Shown piece by piece: positions 33,816-42,205 of a DNA stretch of 64,000 nucleotides. The stretch's first letter is position 1, and each line of letters begins with the position of its first letter. The DNA is from Ferdinandcohnia humi_A (lineage in GTDB: Bacteria; Bacillota; Bacilli; Bacillales; Bacillaceae_L), in the NCBI GenBank assembly GCA_047608075.1, contig JBLKRX010000025.1, positions 8,026 through 72,025 of the forward strand, read 5' to 3'. A model generated the notes under the pieces. It was not told where the DNA came from, did no database searches, and worked only from the letters and a program-made list of their open reading frames with translations. The position numbers and the translations under genes were made by a program.

Positions 33816-36006
33816 GAGGCTTGATTTTTCGACTATAAAGCTAAAAAATAGTGGAGCTTCTGCAACTAAGACAGATTGGAAGAAAAAAGTTGAAGCGGAA
33901 ATACAAAGCACAATAGATGATTTACTGTTTGAAACAAACGAACAAATTGCAATAAAGCCTATATATACGAAGGAAGATGTAGAGGGCTTGACTCATATGG
34001 ATTATATGCCAGGACTGCCTCCATTTCTACGAGGACCATACCCTACGATGTACGTGAATCGTCCATGGACTGTTAGACAATATGCAGGCTTTTCTACAGC
34101 AGAAGAAAGTAATGCGTTTTACCGTCGTAATTTAGCTATGGGTCAAAAGGGATTATCCGTCGCATTTGATTTAGCAACACACCGCGGTTATGATTCTGAT
34201 CATCCTAGAGTAGTAGGAGATGTAGGAAAAGCGGGAGTAGCCATTGACTCAATCCTAGATATGAAAATTTTATTTGATGGAATTCCTCTTGATCAAATGA
34301 GTGTTTCTATGACAATGAATGGCGCTGTCCTCCCCATTATGGCTTTCTACATCGTAACAGCAGAGGAGCAAGGTGTACCGCCAGAAAAACTATCAGGTAC
34401 GATTCAAAATGATATTTTAAAGGAGTATATGGTTAGAAATACTTATATTTATCCACCGGAGACTTCGATGAGAATTATCTCTGATATTTTTGAGTACACT
34501 TCAAAATATATGCCGAAGTTTAATAGCATTAGTATTTCAGGGTACCATATGCAAGAAGCGGGAGCACCAGCTGACCTTGAGTTAGCATATACATTAGCGG
34601 ATGGACTTGAGTATGTTCGTACTGGTATAAAAAAAGGAATTGATATTGATTCATTTGCACCAAGACTTTCATTCTTCTGGGCAATTGGGATGAATTATTT
34701 TATGGAAGTTGCCAAAATGAGAGCTGCTCGCCTAATTTGGGCTCAAATGATGAGTACATTTAATCCGAAAAATCCAAAGTCGCTTGCACTCCGCACACAT
34801 TCACAAACATCAGGCTGGAGCTTAACGGAGCAGGATCCATATAATAATGTAACAAGAACGTGTATCGAAGCACTTGCTGCCGCAATGGGACATACACAAT
34901 CACTGCATACCAATGCTTTAGATGAAGCGATTGCTCTCCCAACCGATTTTTCAGCTCGTATTGCGAGAAATACACAACTCTATTTGCAGAATGAAACAGG
35001 TATTTGTAATGTAATTGACCCTTGGGGTGGTTCATATTATGTCGAATCATTAACAGATGAGCTTTTGAAGAGAGCATGGACACATATTGATGAGATTGAA
35101 GCACTTGGCGGTATGACAAAAGCGATTGAAACAGGACTTCCGAAGATGAGAATTGAGGAGGCCTCTGCACGTCGTCAAGCTAGAATCGATTCAGGAAAAG
35201 AAACAATTATTGGTGTTAATAAATACCGTCTAGAGAAGGAAGACCCAATTGATATTTTAGATATCGATAATACGGCTGTTCGATTAAAGCAAATTGAAAG
35301 GCTTAATGAATTAAAAGCTACGCGTGATGATCAAATAGTACAAGAAGCATTGTTAGAAATTACGAAAGCTGTTGAGTCAGGTAAAGGAAATCTTTTAGAG
35401 CTAGCTGTCAATGCAGCCCGAGTTCGAGCCACTCTCGGAGAAATATCTGATGCAATCGAAACGGCTTCAAAGCGACATAAGGCGATTATTCGTTCCATTA
35501 GTGGTATCTATAGCTCTGAGTACTCAAATGAGGAAGAAATCATGAATGTCAAAAAAATGACGGATGAATTTTTAGAAAATGAAGGAAGACGTCCACGTAT
35601 TTTAATCGCAAAAATGGGGCAAGACGGTCATGACCGAGGTGCAAAAGTTATTGCAACTGCTTTTGCAGATTTAGGCTTTGATGTAGATATTGGGCCATTG
35701 TTCCAAACACCGGAAGAAACAGCGCTACAAGCTGTTGAAAATGATGTACACGTAATAGGAATGAGTTCGCTAGCAGCAGGGCATAAGACACTCTTACCTC
35801 AGTTAATGAATGAATTGAGAAAACTTGGTCGTGACGATATTCTAGTCATTGTGGGAGGCGTTATTCCAGCACAGGACTATGATTATTTAAGAGAAAACGG
35901 TGCTGCAGCTATTTTTGGACCAGGAACAGTTATTCCTGTTGCTGCTCAAAAGGTAATTGAAGAAATTTATCACCGTCTAGGCTATGAGGAAGAGGGCAAT
36001 GACTAA
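33808..36006 (+). CDS. mutB: Methylmalonyl-CoA mutase large (alpha) subunit
   Basis: MutB isomerises (R)-methylmalonyl-CoA to succinyl-CoA using adenosylcobalamin. The 732-residue protein has an N-terminal substrate-binding barrel (YAGFSTAEESNAFYRRNL, GLSVAFDLATHRGYDSDHPR) and a C-terminal B12 domain with the complete DxHxxG motif, Asp606-Gly-His608-Asp-Arg-Gly611. The start at 33808 overlaps the mutA stop; upstream in-frame codons lie inside mutA and lack support. It overlaps meaB at its own end by eight bases. Confidence 0.97.
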   Translation: MSKRLDFSTIKLKNSGASATKTDWKKKVEAEIQSTIDDLLFETNEQIAIKPIYTKEDVEGLTHMDYMPGLPPFLRGPYPTMYVNRPWTVRQYAGFSTAEESNAFYRRNLAMGQKGLSVAFDLATHRGYDSDHPRVVGDVGKAGVAIDSILDMKILFDGIPLDQMSVSMTMNGAVLPIMAFYIVTAEEQGVPPEKLSGTIQNDILKEYMVRNTYIYPPETSMRIISDIFEYTSKYMPKFNSISISGYHMQEAGAPADLELAYTLADGLEYVRTGIKKGIDIDSFAPRLSFFWAIGMNYFMEVAKMRAARLIWAQMMSTFNPKNPKSLALRTHSQTSGWSLTEQDPYNNVTRTCIEALAAAMGHTQSLHTNALDEAIALPTDFSARIARNTQLYLQNETGICNVIDPWGGSYYVESLTDELLKRAWTHIDEIEALGGMTKAIETGLPKMRIEEASARRQARIDSGKETIIGVNKYRLEKEDPIDILDIDNTAVRLKQIERLNELKATRDDQIVQEALLEITKAVESGKGNLLELAVNAARVRATLGEISDAIETASKRHKAIIRSISGIYSSEYSNEEEIMNVKKMTDEFLENEGRRPRILIAKMGQDGHDRGAKVIATAFADLGFDVDIGPLFQTPEETALQAVENDVHVIGMSSLAAGHKTLLPQLMNELRKLGRDDILVIVGGVIPAQDYDYLRENGAAAIFGPGTVIPVAAQKVIEEIYHRLGYEEEGND

Positions 36007-37111
36007 TAAAAAGCGTCCAGAATGGGTTCCTGATGATGCATCTGATTCGTTTACGACAGAAATCATCGAGGGCAAAAAGGTAAAAGACGATAAGCATCAA
36101 GAAAATACTCGAAAATTTGTCAAACGAAAACAACGGTCAACAGACGAATTTGTTAAAGGAATTTTGAGTGGTGACCGGACAATTTTAGCTCAGGCAATAA
36201 CTCTTGTCGAAAGTAACGCAAAAAGACATGAAGAAGAAGCTCAAAAAGTACTCAACAAAATTTTACACCATTCTGGTAAATCAATACGGATTGGCATAAC
36301 TGGTGTTCCTGGTGCAGGAAAAAGTACATTTATCGAAACATTTGGAACGTATCTATGTGAACAGGGACATCGTGTTGCCGTACTTGCAGTTGATCCCAGT
36401 AGTAGTGTATCGGGCGGATCTATTCTAGGTGATAAAACACGTATGGAATCATTAGCAAGAAATCGAAACGCATTTATTCGCCCCTCACCTTCAGGGGGAA
36501 CACTAGGCGGTGTAAACCGTAAAACACGAGAAACCATGTTGCTTTGTGAAGCTGCGGGCTTTGATATTATTTTGATTGAAACAATTGGTGTAGGACAAAG
36601 TGAGATTGTTGTTAGAAGTATGGTCGACATCTTTCTTCTTCTTGTATTAACAGGAGCGGGGGATGAGCTACAGGGTATGAAAAAGGGGGTAATGGAGTTA
36701 GCAGATGCTCTGTTGGTAAATAAAGCTGATGGCGACAACAAACAAAAGGCTAAGGTTGCGTGTGGAGAGTATAACCGAATTCTTCATTATCTTCAGCCAT
36801 CTACGAAAGGCTGGCAATCAAAAGCATATACTGTTTCATCACTTTATCAAGAAGGCATTGATGAGATATGGAAGGTTATCTTGCGTTTTGTTGAGATGAC
36901 TAAAACTTCTGGTGTTTTCGATGAAAGAAGGAACCTTCAAACGAAGGATTGGATTTATACAATGATTAAAGACCACCTCGTTAGGAGCTTTTTTTCAAAT
37001 CCTACTATTAAAACGAGCCTGCCTCTATTGGAAAATAAAGTTGTTACAGGTGAATTGAGTGTGACTACTGCAGTCAAAGAGTTAATCTCCCTATATGAAA
37101 AAAAATTATGA
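35999..37111 (+). CDS. meaB: MeaB/ArgK-type GTPase, chaperone of methylmalonyl-CoA mutase
   Basis: MeaB is a G3E-family GTPase that guards loading and removal of cobalamin on the mutase. The 370-residue protein has Walker A GVPGAGKSTFIE, a base-recognition NKAD segment (LLVNKADGDNK) and the conserved VAVLAVDPSSSVSGGSILGDKTRM. It has an extra charged N-terminal stretch of about 45 residues before the usual start of the domain. The ATG at 35999 overlaps mutB (ATGACTAA). The older name ArgK (arginine transport kinase) is misleading given this context. Confidence 0.95.
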   Translation: MTNKKRPEWVPDDASDSFTTEIIEGKKVKDDKHQENTRKFVKRKQRSTDEFVKGILSGDRTILAQAITLVESNAKRHEEEAQKVLNKILHHSGKSIRIGITGVPGAGKSTFIETFGTYLCEQGHRVAVLAVDPSSSVSGGSILGDKTRMESLARNRNAFIRPSPSGGTLGGVNRKTRETMLLCEAAGFDIILIETIGVGQSEIVVRSMVDIFLLLVLTGAGDELQGMKKGVMELADALLVNKADGDNKQKAKVACGEYNRILHYLQPSTKGWQSKAYTVSSLYQEGIDEIWKVILRFVEMTKTSGVFDERRNLQTKDWIYTMIKDHLVRSFFSNPTIKTSLPLLENKVVTGELSVTTAVKELISLYEKKL

Positions 37112-37304
37112 TCAAAAGGCCAAAAAAGAAGGAAAGCTTCACAACTTTCCTTCCATCTAGGGAGTTTAGGGGTATGATCTAGATGTATTAATAGAATACC
37201 CAAAGATTTGAACTTTAAACGTTTCAAATTTGTAAAAATGAATGTAAAATTGCTATTATAAGTAATGAAGTAGTTTTACTTTTAACATAAAGGAGAGTGC
37301 CAGA

Positions 37305-37742
37305 ATGGAAATCGATTTCAATTTATTTATGAATGATATAGTTCAAACAGCACGACGAGAAATAACCGAAGCTGGCTATCAAGAATTAACAACGCCAGAA
37401 GAGGTAGACGAGGCATTAAATCGTAAAGGTACTACACTTGTTATGGTAAATTCAGTGTGTGGCTGTGCAGGTGGAATTGCTCGCCCAGCAGCAGCGCATG
37501 CTCTACACTATGATAAGCGTCCAGATTATCTTGTAACAGTTTTTGCTGGTCAAGACAAAGCTGCAACTGAAAAAGCAAGAGCGTATTTTGAAGGATATCC
37601 ACCATCTTCACCATCATTTGCTTTATTAAAGGATGGAAAGATTGTAAAAATGATTGAGCGTCACGAAATTGAAGGACATGAGCCTATGGCGGTAGTCAAT
37701 AAATTACAGGATTCCTTTGAAGAATATTGTGAGGAAGTATAA
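37305..37742 (+). CDS. brxB: BrxA/BrxB family bacilliredoxin (YqiW)
   Basis: Bacilliredoxins remove bacillithiol from oxidised proteins. The 145-residue protein carries the family motif Cys-Gly-Cys in SVCGCAGGIARP, with the thioredoxin-like fold around it. Position next to the bkd/mut and art genes corresponds to B. subtilis yqiW. Its presence implies that the organism uses bacillithiol as its main low-molecular-weight thiol. AAGGAGAG precedes the ATG, and a terminator follows. Confidence 0.95.
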   Translation: MEIDFNLFMNDIVQTARREITEAGYQELTTPEEVDEALNRKGTTLVMVNSVCGCAGGIARPAAAHALHYDKRPDYLVTVFAGQDKAATEKARAYFEGYPPSSPSFALLKDGKIVKMIERHEIEGHEPMAVVNKLQDSFEEYCEEV

Positions 37743-37767
37743 GAGGCCTATAGGGCTTCTTTTTTTT
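37740..37767 (+). terminator. Terminator after brxB
   Basis: AAGAGGCC and GGGCTTCTT pair with G-U help around TATA, followed by a run of T residues. The left arm overlaps the stop codon. Confidence 0.8.
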
Positions 37768-37903
37768 GCTTATTAACAAAGTATATCACTTATTCATTAG
37801 CAGATTCATAACTAGGAGGACCTTCCAAAATTTGTATTTATATACAGTTAGAATTATTTGAAATAATGGAATTATTAACCTTTAATTATTTTTAAAAACC
37901 ATA

Positions 37904-37931
37904 TTGTATATTTATGCAAATGTGTTAAAAT
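37904..37931 (+). promoter_or_regulatory. Candidate vegetative promoter of artPQR
   Basis: TTGTAT (37904-37909) and TAAAAT (37926-37931), with 16-base spacing and a TG extension before the -10 box, lie about 45 bases upstream of the artP start. This resembles a sigma-A extended -10 promoter. Confidence 0.5.
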
Positions 37932-37976
37932 ACAATCTATCGAATAATTATTAGTTGGACATAGGAGGAAAACATA

Positions 37977-38762
37977 ATGAAGAAATATTTACTAGTTTCA
38001 TTACTTACTATTTTTGCGATAGCTTTTCTTGCCGCTTGTGGTACAAGTGACAGCACATCAGGTGGAGGAGAAGAGGCTGCAGGTGATAAAAAAGTATTAA
38101 AGATGGGAACGTCTGCTGACTTTCCACCTTTTGAAACAATAGACGAACAAACAGGTGAGTATGTTGGATTTGATATTGAATTAACAAAGTATATTGCAGA
38201 TCAATTAGGATATGAGTTAGAAATCGACAATATGGACTTTGGTGGCTTAATTAGTGCTCTTCAATCTGAACGTGTTGATTTTGTTGCTTCAGGAATGTCT
38301 GCTACAAATGAGCGAAAAGAGAGTGTTGACTTCTCAATTGAATATCATAAATCAGGTGAAATGTTTGTAACGTTAAAAGACTCTGATATTAAGTCTTTTG
38401 AAGATTTAAATGGAAAAACTTTAGGCGTACAGTTAGGCACAATTCAAGAAGAAGGTGCTAAAAAGATTCAAGAAGACGATTTGAAAGACCTTAAAATCAC
38501 TCCTTTAAATAAAGCTCCAGAATTAATTCAAGAGCTTAAAGCTGGAAGAATTGATGCTGTATATTTAGATAAAACTGTAGCTCTAGGATTTATTAATGAA
38601 TTAGACCTAGCAGGTTTTGATGACCCAACTGAGAGCTCACCAGGTATGGCAATCGCATTTCCAAAAGGTAGTGAGCTTGTAGAAGAGTTCAATAAAGTAT
38701 TAGAAGAAATGAAAGAAAATGGTGAGTTAGAAAAGCTAGAGAAAGAATGGATCGAAGAGTAA
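37977..38762 (+). CDS. artP: Amino acid ABC transporter, substrate-binding lipoprotein
   Basis: This is the extracellular binding protein of a polar amino acid importer. The 261-residue product starts with a signal peptide and lipobox (FLAAC, Cys21), so it is lipid-anchored outside the membrane. The mature domain has the SBP family-3 pattern GFDIELTKYIADQLGYELE and DFVASGMSATNERKESVDFS. The order binding protein-permease-ATPase equals B. subtilis artPQR, an arginine transporter; arginine as substrate is inferred from synteny. The gap to artQ holds a small hairpin that may set the higher level of artP. Confidence 0.93.
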   Translation: MKKYLLVSLLTIFAIAFLAACGTSDSTSGGGEEAAGDKKVLKMGTSADFPPFETIDEQTGEYVGFDIELTKYIADQLGYELEIDNMDFGGLISALQSERVDFVASGMSATNERKESVDFSIEYHKSGEMFVTLKDSDIKSFEDLNGKTLGVQLGTIQEEGAKKIQEDDLKDLKITPLNKAPELIQELKAGRIDAVYLDKTVALGFINELDLAGFDDPTESSPGMAIAFPKGSELVEEFNKVLEEMKENGELEKLEKEWIEE

Positions 38763-38850
38763 TTTAGCTTAGATAGGGTCAATTCACTAGTAATTAGTGG
38801 AGTGGCTTTACTAAAGTCTGAAAAATATTTGTAGAAATGAGGTGTAAGGC

Positions 38851-39516
38851 ATGAATTTGGATATTGACTTTTCCCGAATTCTGCCTTCAATTCCGTTTAT
38901 ACTAGAAGGGATCGGAATCACGGTATCGTTCGCACTAGTATCGGCAATTTTAGGATTAATTCTCGGGACAGTATTAGCAATCTTTAAAATTAGTAAAGTA
39001 TCTTATTTAAAGTGGTTTGCGGATATTTATACATCTATTTTTAGGGGTACACCACTTATCCTTCAGTTAGTACTTATTTACTTTGCAGTTCCACAACTAT
39101 TTCAATATGATATTGATAAATTTGTAGCGGGTGTTTTAGCCTTCGGCTTAAATTCAGGTGCCTATATTTCTGAAATTATCAGAGCGGGTATTCAAGCCGT
39201 TGATAAAGGGCAGAAAGAAGCTGCAGAGGCACTTGCCATTCCTTACCAACCAATGATGAAGGACATTATCTTACCGCAAGCAATTAAAAATATTTTACCT
39301 GCTTTATTAAATGAATTTATTACATTGACTAAAGAATCTGCGATAGTAAGTACAATCGGATTATTAGACATCATGAGGCGTGCTCAAGTGGTTGGAGCAA
39401 ATACGTTCCGTTATTTTGAACCTTTATTAATTGCTGGTTTGGTTTATTGGATTATCGTGACATGCCTCACTTTACTTGGAGGTTTACTAGAAAGGAGGCT
39501 GCGTCGAAGTGAATAG
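38851..39516 (+). CDS. artQ: Amino acid ABC transporter, permease
   Basis: This 221-residue inner-membrane permease has about five helices and the HisMQ-type loop that contacts the ATPase (EAAEALAIPYQPMMKDIILPQAIKNILPAL). AGGTG precedes the ATG. The last eight bases overlap the start of artR, so the two are translationally coupled. Size and motif are typical of polar amino acid importers. Confidence 0.95.
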   Translation: MNLDIDFSRILPSIPFILEGIGITVSFALVSAILGLILGTVLAIFKISKVSYLKWFADIYTSIFRGTPLILQLVLIYFAVPQLFQYDIDKFVAGVLAFGLNSGAYISEIIRAGIQAVDKGQKEAAEALAIPYQPMMKDIILPQAIKNILPALLNEFITLTKESAIVSTIGLLDIMRRAQVVGANTFRYFEPLLIAGLVYWIIVTCLTLLGGLLERRLRRSE

Positions 39517-40240
39517 TCATATAAAAGTGGAGAACCTTTATAAGTCATTTGGAAAGCTAGATGTTTTAAAAGGGATATCAGCTACTATTGAAAAAGGAGA
39601 AGTTGTTGCAATCATTGGACCATCTGGATCAGGGAAATCAACTTTTCTACGTTGTTTAAACCTACTTGAGACACCAACCCAGGGGCGAATTTGGGTTGGA
39701 ACGGACGAAATTACTGAACCTAAAGTAAATATTACAAAGGTACGTCAAAACATAGGTATGGTGTTTCAGCATTTTCACCTCTTTCCACATAAAACAGTAC
39801 TAGAAAATTTGACATATGCTCCTGTAAAAGTAAAGGGGTTAACAAAGGAAGAAGCAGAAACAAAAGGTATGGATTTATTAAGACAGGTGGGGCTTTCTGA
39901 TAAAGCGAATGAGTATCCTAGTCGACTTTCAGGTGGACAAAAGCAAAGGGTAGCAATTGCAAGGGCTCTGGCGATGTCACCAGAAATTATGCTTTTCGAT
40001 GAGCCTACTTCTGCGTTAGACCCGGAAATGGTTAAAGAAGTTCTTAACGTAATGAAGGGGCTTGCGCACACAGGAATGACGATGGTGATTGTAACACATG
40101 AAATGGGCTTTGCACGTGAAGTTGCAGACCGAGTTATTTTTATGGATGATGGAGTTCTTGTGGAAGAAGCTCCACCTAGTGAGTTCTTTACAAGCCCAAC
40201 TAGTAAACGGGCGAAAGATTTTCTCGAAAAAGTACTATAA
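39509..40240 (+). CDS. artR: Amino acid ABC transporter, ATP-binding protein
   Basis: ArtR powers the importer. The 243-residue protein has Walker A GPSGSGKS, the Q-loop in GMVFQHFHLFPH, the ABC signature LSGGQKQR, Walker B IMLFDEPTSALDP and the switch His in VIVTHEMGF. The GTG start overlaps the artQ end, with AGGAGG inside artQ as its ribosome site. A terminator follows after about 70 bases. Confidence 0.96.
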   Translation: MNSHIKVENLYKSFGKLDVLKGISATIEKGEVVAIIGPSGSGKSTFLRCLNLLETPTQGRIWVGTDEITEPKVNITKVRQNIGMVFQHFHLFPHKTVLENLTYAPVKVKGLTKEEAETKGMDLLRQVGLSDKANEYPSRLSGGQKQRVAIARALAMSPEIMLFDEPTSALDPEMVKEVLNVMKGLAHTGMTMVIVTHEMGFAREVADRVIFMDDGVLVEEAPPSEFFTSPTSKRAKDFLEKVL

Positions 40241-40308
40241 AATTCTACTATATAGAGACCTAGAAAAATTCAAACCCTTCTGTACATTGTCGTTTATGCC
40301 TCAAAGTA

Positions 40309-40336
40309 AGAATGATCATTTTGGTCATTCTTTTTT
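40309..40336 (+). terminator. Terminator of artPQR
   Basis: AGAATGA and TCATTCT flank a short loop and are followed by six T residues. A second, weaker promoter for yqjA may lie in the following 100 bases. Confidence 0.87.
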
Positions 40337-40440
40337 GCTTTTCATTAAGACAAAATCCGTAAGATTCAAAAATATATGGCATTTTATTTTTCGAGATCTA
40401 ATCCGTATAATAACCTTAGGTAGTAAATAGGAGATGAACT

Positions 40441-41394
40441 ATGTTTAAAATCGGATATCGAACATTAAAAACTGCTTTAGGGACAACGATTTCCATATCG
40501 CTTGCAAAGCTTTTTGAATTAGATAGCTTTGCGTCAGCAGGCATATTGACAATACTTTGTATAAAAGTTACTAGAAAAAAATCACTTCAAAGCTCATGGG
40601 AACGATTTGTTGCTTGTGTAATTGGAATTTTATTTTCTTCAATATTTTTTGAGGGAATTGGGTATCATCCAATCTCAATTGGTATACTACTTATCTTTTT
40701 TATACCTACTTTAGTAGCTGTCAGGGCAAAGGATGGTATTGTCACGAGTACGGTAATCATTCTACATATTTTCTCTGCCGGTAATGTGACAATTGCACTA
40801 ATCATAAATGAGTTAGGATTAATTATAATCGGAATAGGAGTTGCTCTTCTTGCAAATTTATATATGCCTAGTGTGGATAAACAGTTAAAGGCGTATCAAC
40901 AAGAAATTGAAGAAAAGTTTGGAAACATACTAACCGAAATGGTTCATTATTTACGAACGGGTGAAAGTATTTGGGAAGGCAAAGAAATTACAGACCTTGC
41001 AGAATTATTGAAAAAGGCAAAGAGCATTGCACTCCGAGATGTAGAGAATAATATACTACGAGATGATAATCAGTATTATACCTATTTTAATATGAGAGAA
41101 AAGCAATTTGAAATTCTTCAGCGCATGCTTCCTATTATCACCTCGATTACTCATTCTGTAGATCAAGGAAAAATGGTAGCAAACTTTCTTGAGGAAGTGA
41201 GTCAATCGATTCATCCAGGTAATACGGCCCGAAAGTTTTTGCATAAGCTAGAGGAAATGAGAAAAGAATTTAGAGAAATGCCGTTACCAAAAACGAGAGA
41301 GGAATTTGAAACAAGAGCAGCACTCTTTCAATTTATAAAGGAAATGGAAGAGTACTTAATTATTAAAAGTCTATTCAAAGGCATACAGACGTAA
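40441..41394 (+). CDS. yqjA: Aromatic acid exporter family (DUF939) membrane protein, YqjA type
   Basis: This 317-residue protein has an N-terminal membrane half (about residues 1-145, with helix pairs such as IGILLIFFIPTLVAV) and a C-terminal helical cytoplasmic half. This is the architecture of the ArAE/FUSC-like DUF939 family, to which B. subtilis YqjA belongs. It may export aromatic or related organic acids, but no substrate can be read from sequence. Position after artPQR matches B. subtilis. It ends at a perfect terminator shared with the convergent prli42. Confidence 0.88.
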   Translation: MFKIGYRTLKTALGTTISISLAKLFELDSFASAGILTILCIKVTRKKSLQSSWERFVACVIGILFSSIFFEGIGYHPISIGILLIFFIPTLVAVRAKDGIVTSTVIILHIFSAGNVTIALIINELGLIIIGIGVALLANLYMPSVDKQLKAYQQEIEEKFGNILTEMVHYLRTGESIWEGKEITDLAELLKKAKSIALRDVENNILRDDNQYYTYFNMREKQFEILQRMLPIITSITHSVDQGKMVANFLEEVSQSIHPGNTARKFLHKLEEMRKEFREMPLPKTREEFETRAALFQFIKEMEEYLIIKSLFKGIQT

Positions 41395-41396
41395 TG

Positions 41397-41427
41397 TAAA
41401 AAGGTGACCAGTGAAGTCACCTTTTTA
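41397..41427. terminator. Bidirectional terminator between yqjA and prli42
   Basis: AAAAAGGTGAC and GTCACCTTTTT are perfect complements around a short loop, giving U runs on both strands. Confidence 0.93.
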
Positions 41428-41448
41428 CTTGTTTGTACATGGCAATCG

Positions 41449-41541
41449 TTAGAACCACATGCTAATTCCAGCTAAAATTGTAGTAATTAACATAGTAGCA
41501 ATCATTAAATATACGACAAATTTCTGAGTTTTACGGGACAC
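41449..41541 (-). CDS. prli42: Prli42-like stressosome-associated mini membrane protein
   Basis: This 30-residue gene on the minus strand starts with GTG at 41541 and encodes MSRKTQKFVVYLMIATMLIT then TILAGISMWF. It has a short basic N-terminus and one membrane helix ending in the conserved pattern GISM. This closely resembles Prli42, the miniprotein that anchors the stressosome to the membrane in Listeria and is conserved in Bacillaceae. A purine-rich GGAAGGAAGAG site lies upstream, and it is followed by the shared terminator. Because it is so short, automated annotation may miss it. Confidence 0.8.
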   Translation of the reverse strand: MSRKTQKFVVYLMIATMLITTILAGISMWF

Positions 41542-41758
41542 TTCTTCTCTTCCTTCCTAATAGTACTCATTTATCCACTAGGTTCGCTTATTCCGTATGG
41601 AAGTTTTCTATATATAGTATTTTACCTTGAATCGCAAATATGGACAACCGATAACTATTTTCTGTGAAAACTGAAAATACACAATTTTAAATGAGTTCAT
41701 GCTACAATAGAGCTATACATATAAAACCTTTATAAGCTGTTTTTTTTTTACACTTGAG

Positions 41759-41768
41759 CGAGCGCTCG
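41759..41768. promoter_or_regulatory. Palindromic operator candidate upstream of mce-mmdA
   Basis: CGAGCGCTCG is a perfect 10-base palindrome within TTGAGCGAGCGCTCGTTAA, immediately before the mce ribosome site. Palindromes with a GAGCGCTC core are typical of TetR-family repressor operators. Its place between promoter and gene suggests repression of the epimerase/carboxyltransferase pair. The regulator is not encoded nearby. Confidence 0.5.
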
Positions 41769-41785
41769 TTAAGGGAGGAGTTACT

Positions 41786-42205
41786 TTGATAAAAAAAATA
41801 GACCATATCGGAATAGCGGTTTCTTCTATTGAAAATTCTTTACCGTTTTATACAAATATACTGAACCTTCAATTAGAAGGAATTGAAGTTGTCGAGTCAG
41901 AACAAGTCAAGGTCGCCTTTTTAAAAATAGGAGAATCAAAATTAGAGTTATTGGAACCGCTTTCTACAGAAAGTTCAATCGCTTCGTTTATTGAAAAACG
42001 AGGAGAGGGGATACATCATATTGCTCTAGGAGTAAATTCAATTGAAGAACGAATATCAGAAATAAAGGCAAATGGAATAAAAATGCTCCAGGATGAACCG
42101 AAACTCGGTGCAGGGGGAGCTAAGATTGCCTTTATGCACCCGAAAACAACCGGTAGAGTATTATTAGAATTATGTGAGAAAACTAGCAAGGAGGAAATAC
42201 GTTAA
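41786..42205 (+). CDS. mce: Methylmalonyl-CoA epimerase
   Basis: The enzyme interconverts (S)- and (R)-methylmalonyl-CoA, linking propionyl-CoA carboxylation to the mutase. The 139-residue vicinal-oxygen-chelate protein has the repeated beta-alpha modules with metal ligands in KIDHIGIAV, KLELLEPL and EGIHHIALGV and ends in VLLELCE. The TTG start at 41786 follows GGGAGGAG. The stop shares one base with the mmdA start (TAATG), so translation is coupled. Confidence 0.95.
   Translation: MIKKIDHIGIAVSSIENSLPFYTNILNLQLEGIEVVESEQVKVAFLKIGESKLELLEPLSTESSIASFIEKRGEGIHHIALGVNSIEERISEIKANGIKMLQDEPKLGAGGAKIAFMHPKTTGRVLLELCEKTSKEEIR

Noticed and set aside
35984..35999. Start of meaB five codons upstream of 35999
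   Set aside because: It has no ribosome site of its own, while ATG at 35999 forms the same ATGA-type overlap seen at mutA-mutB.
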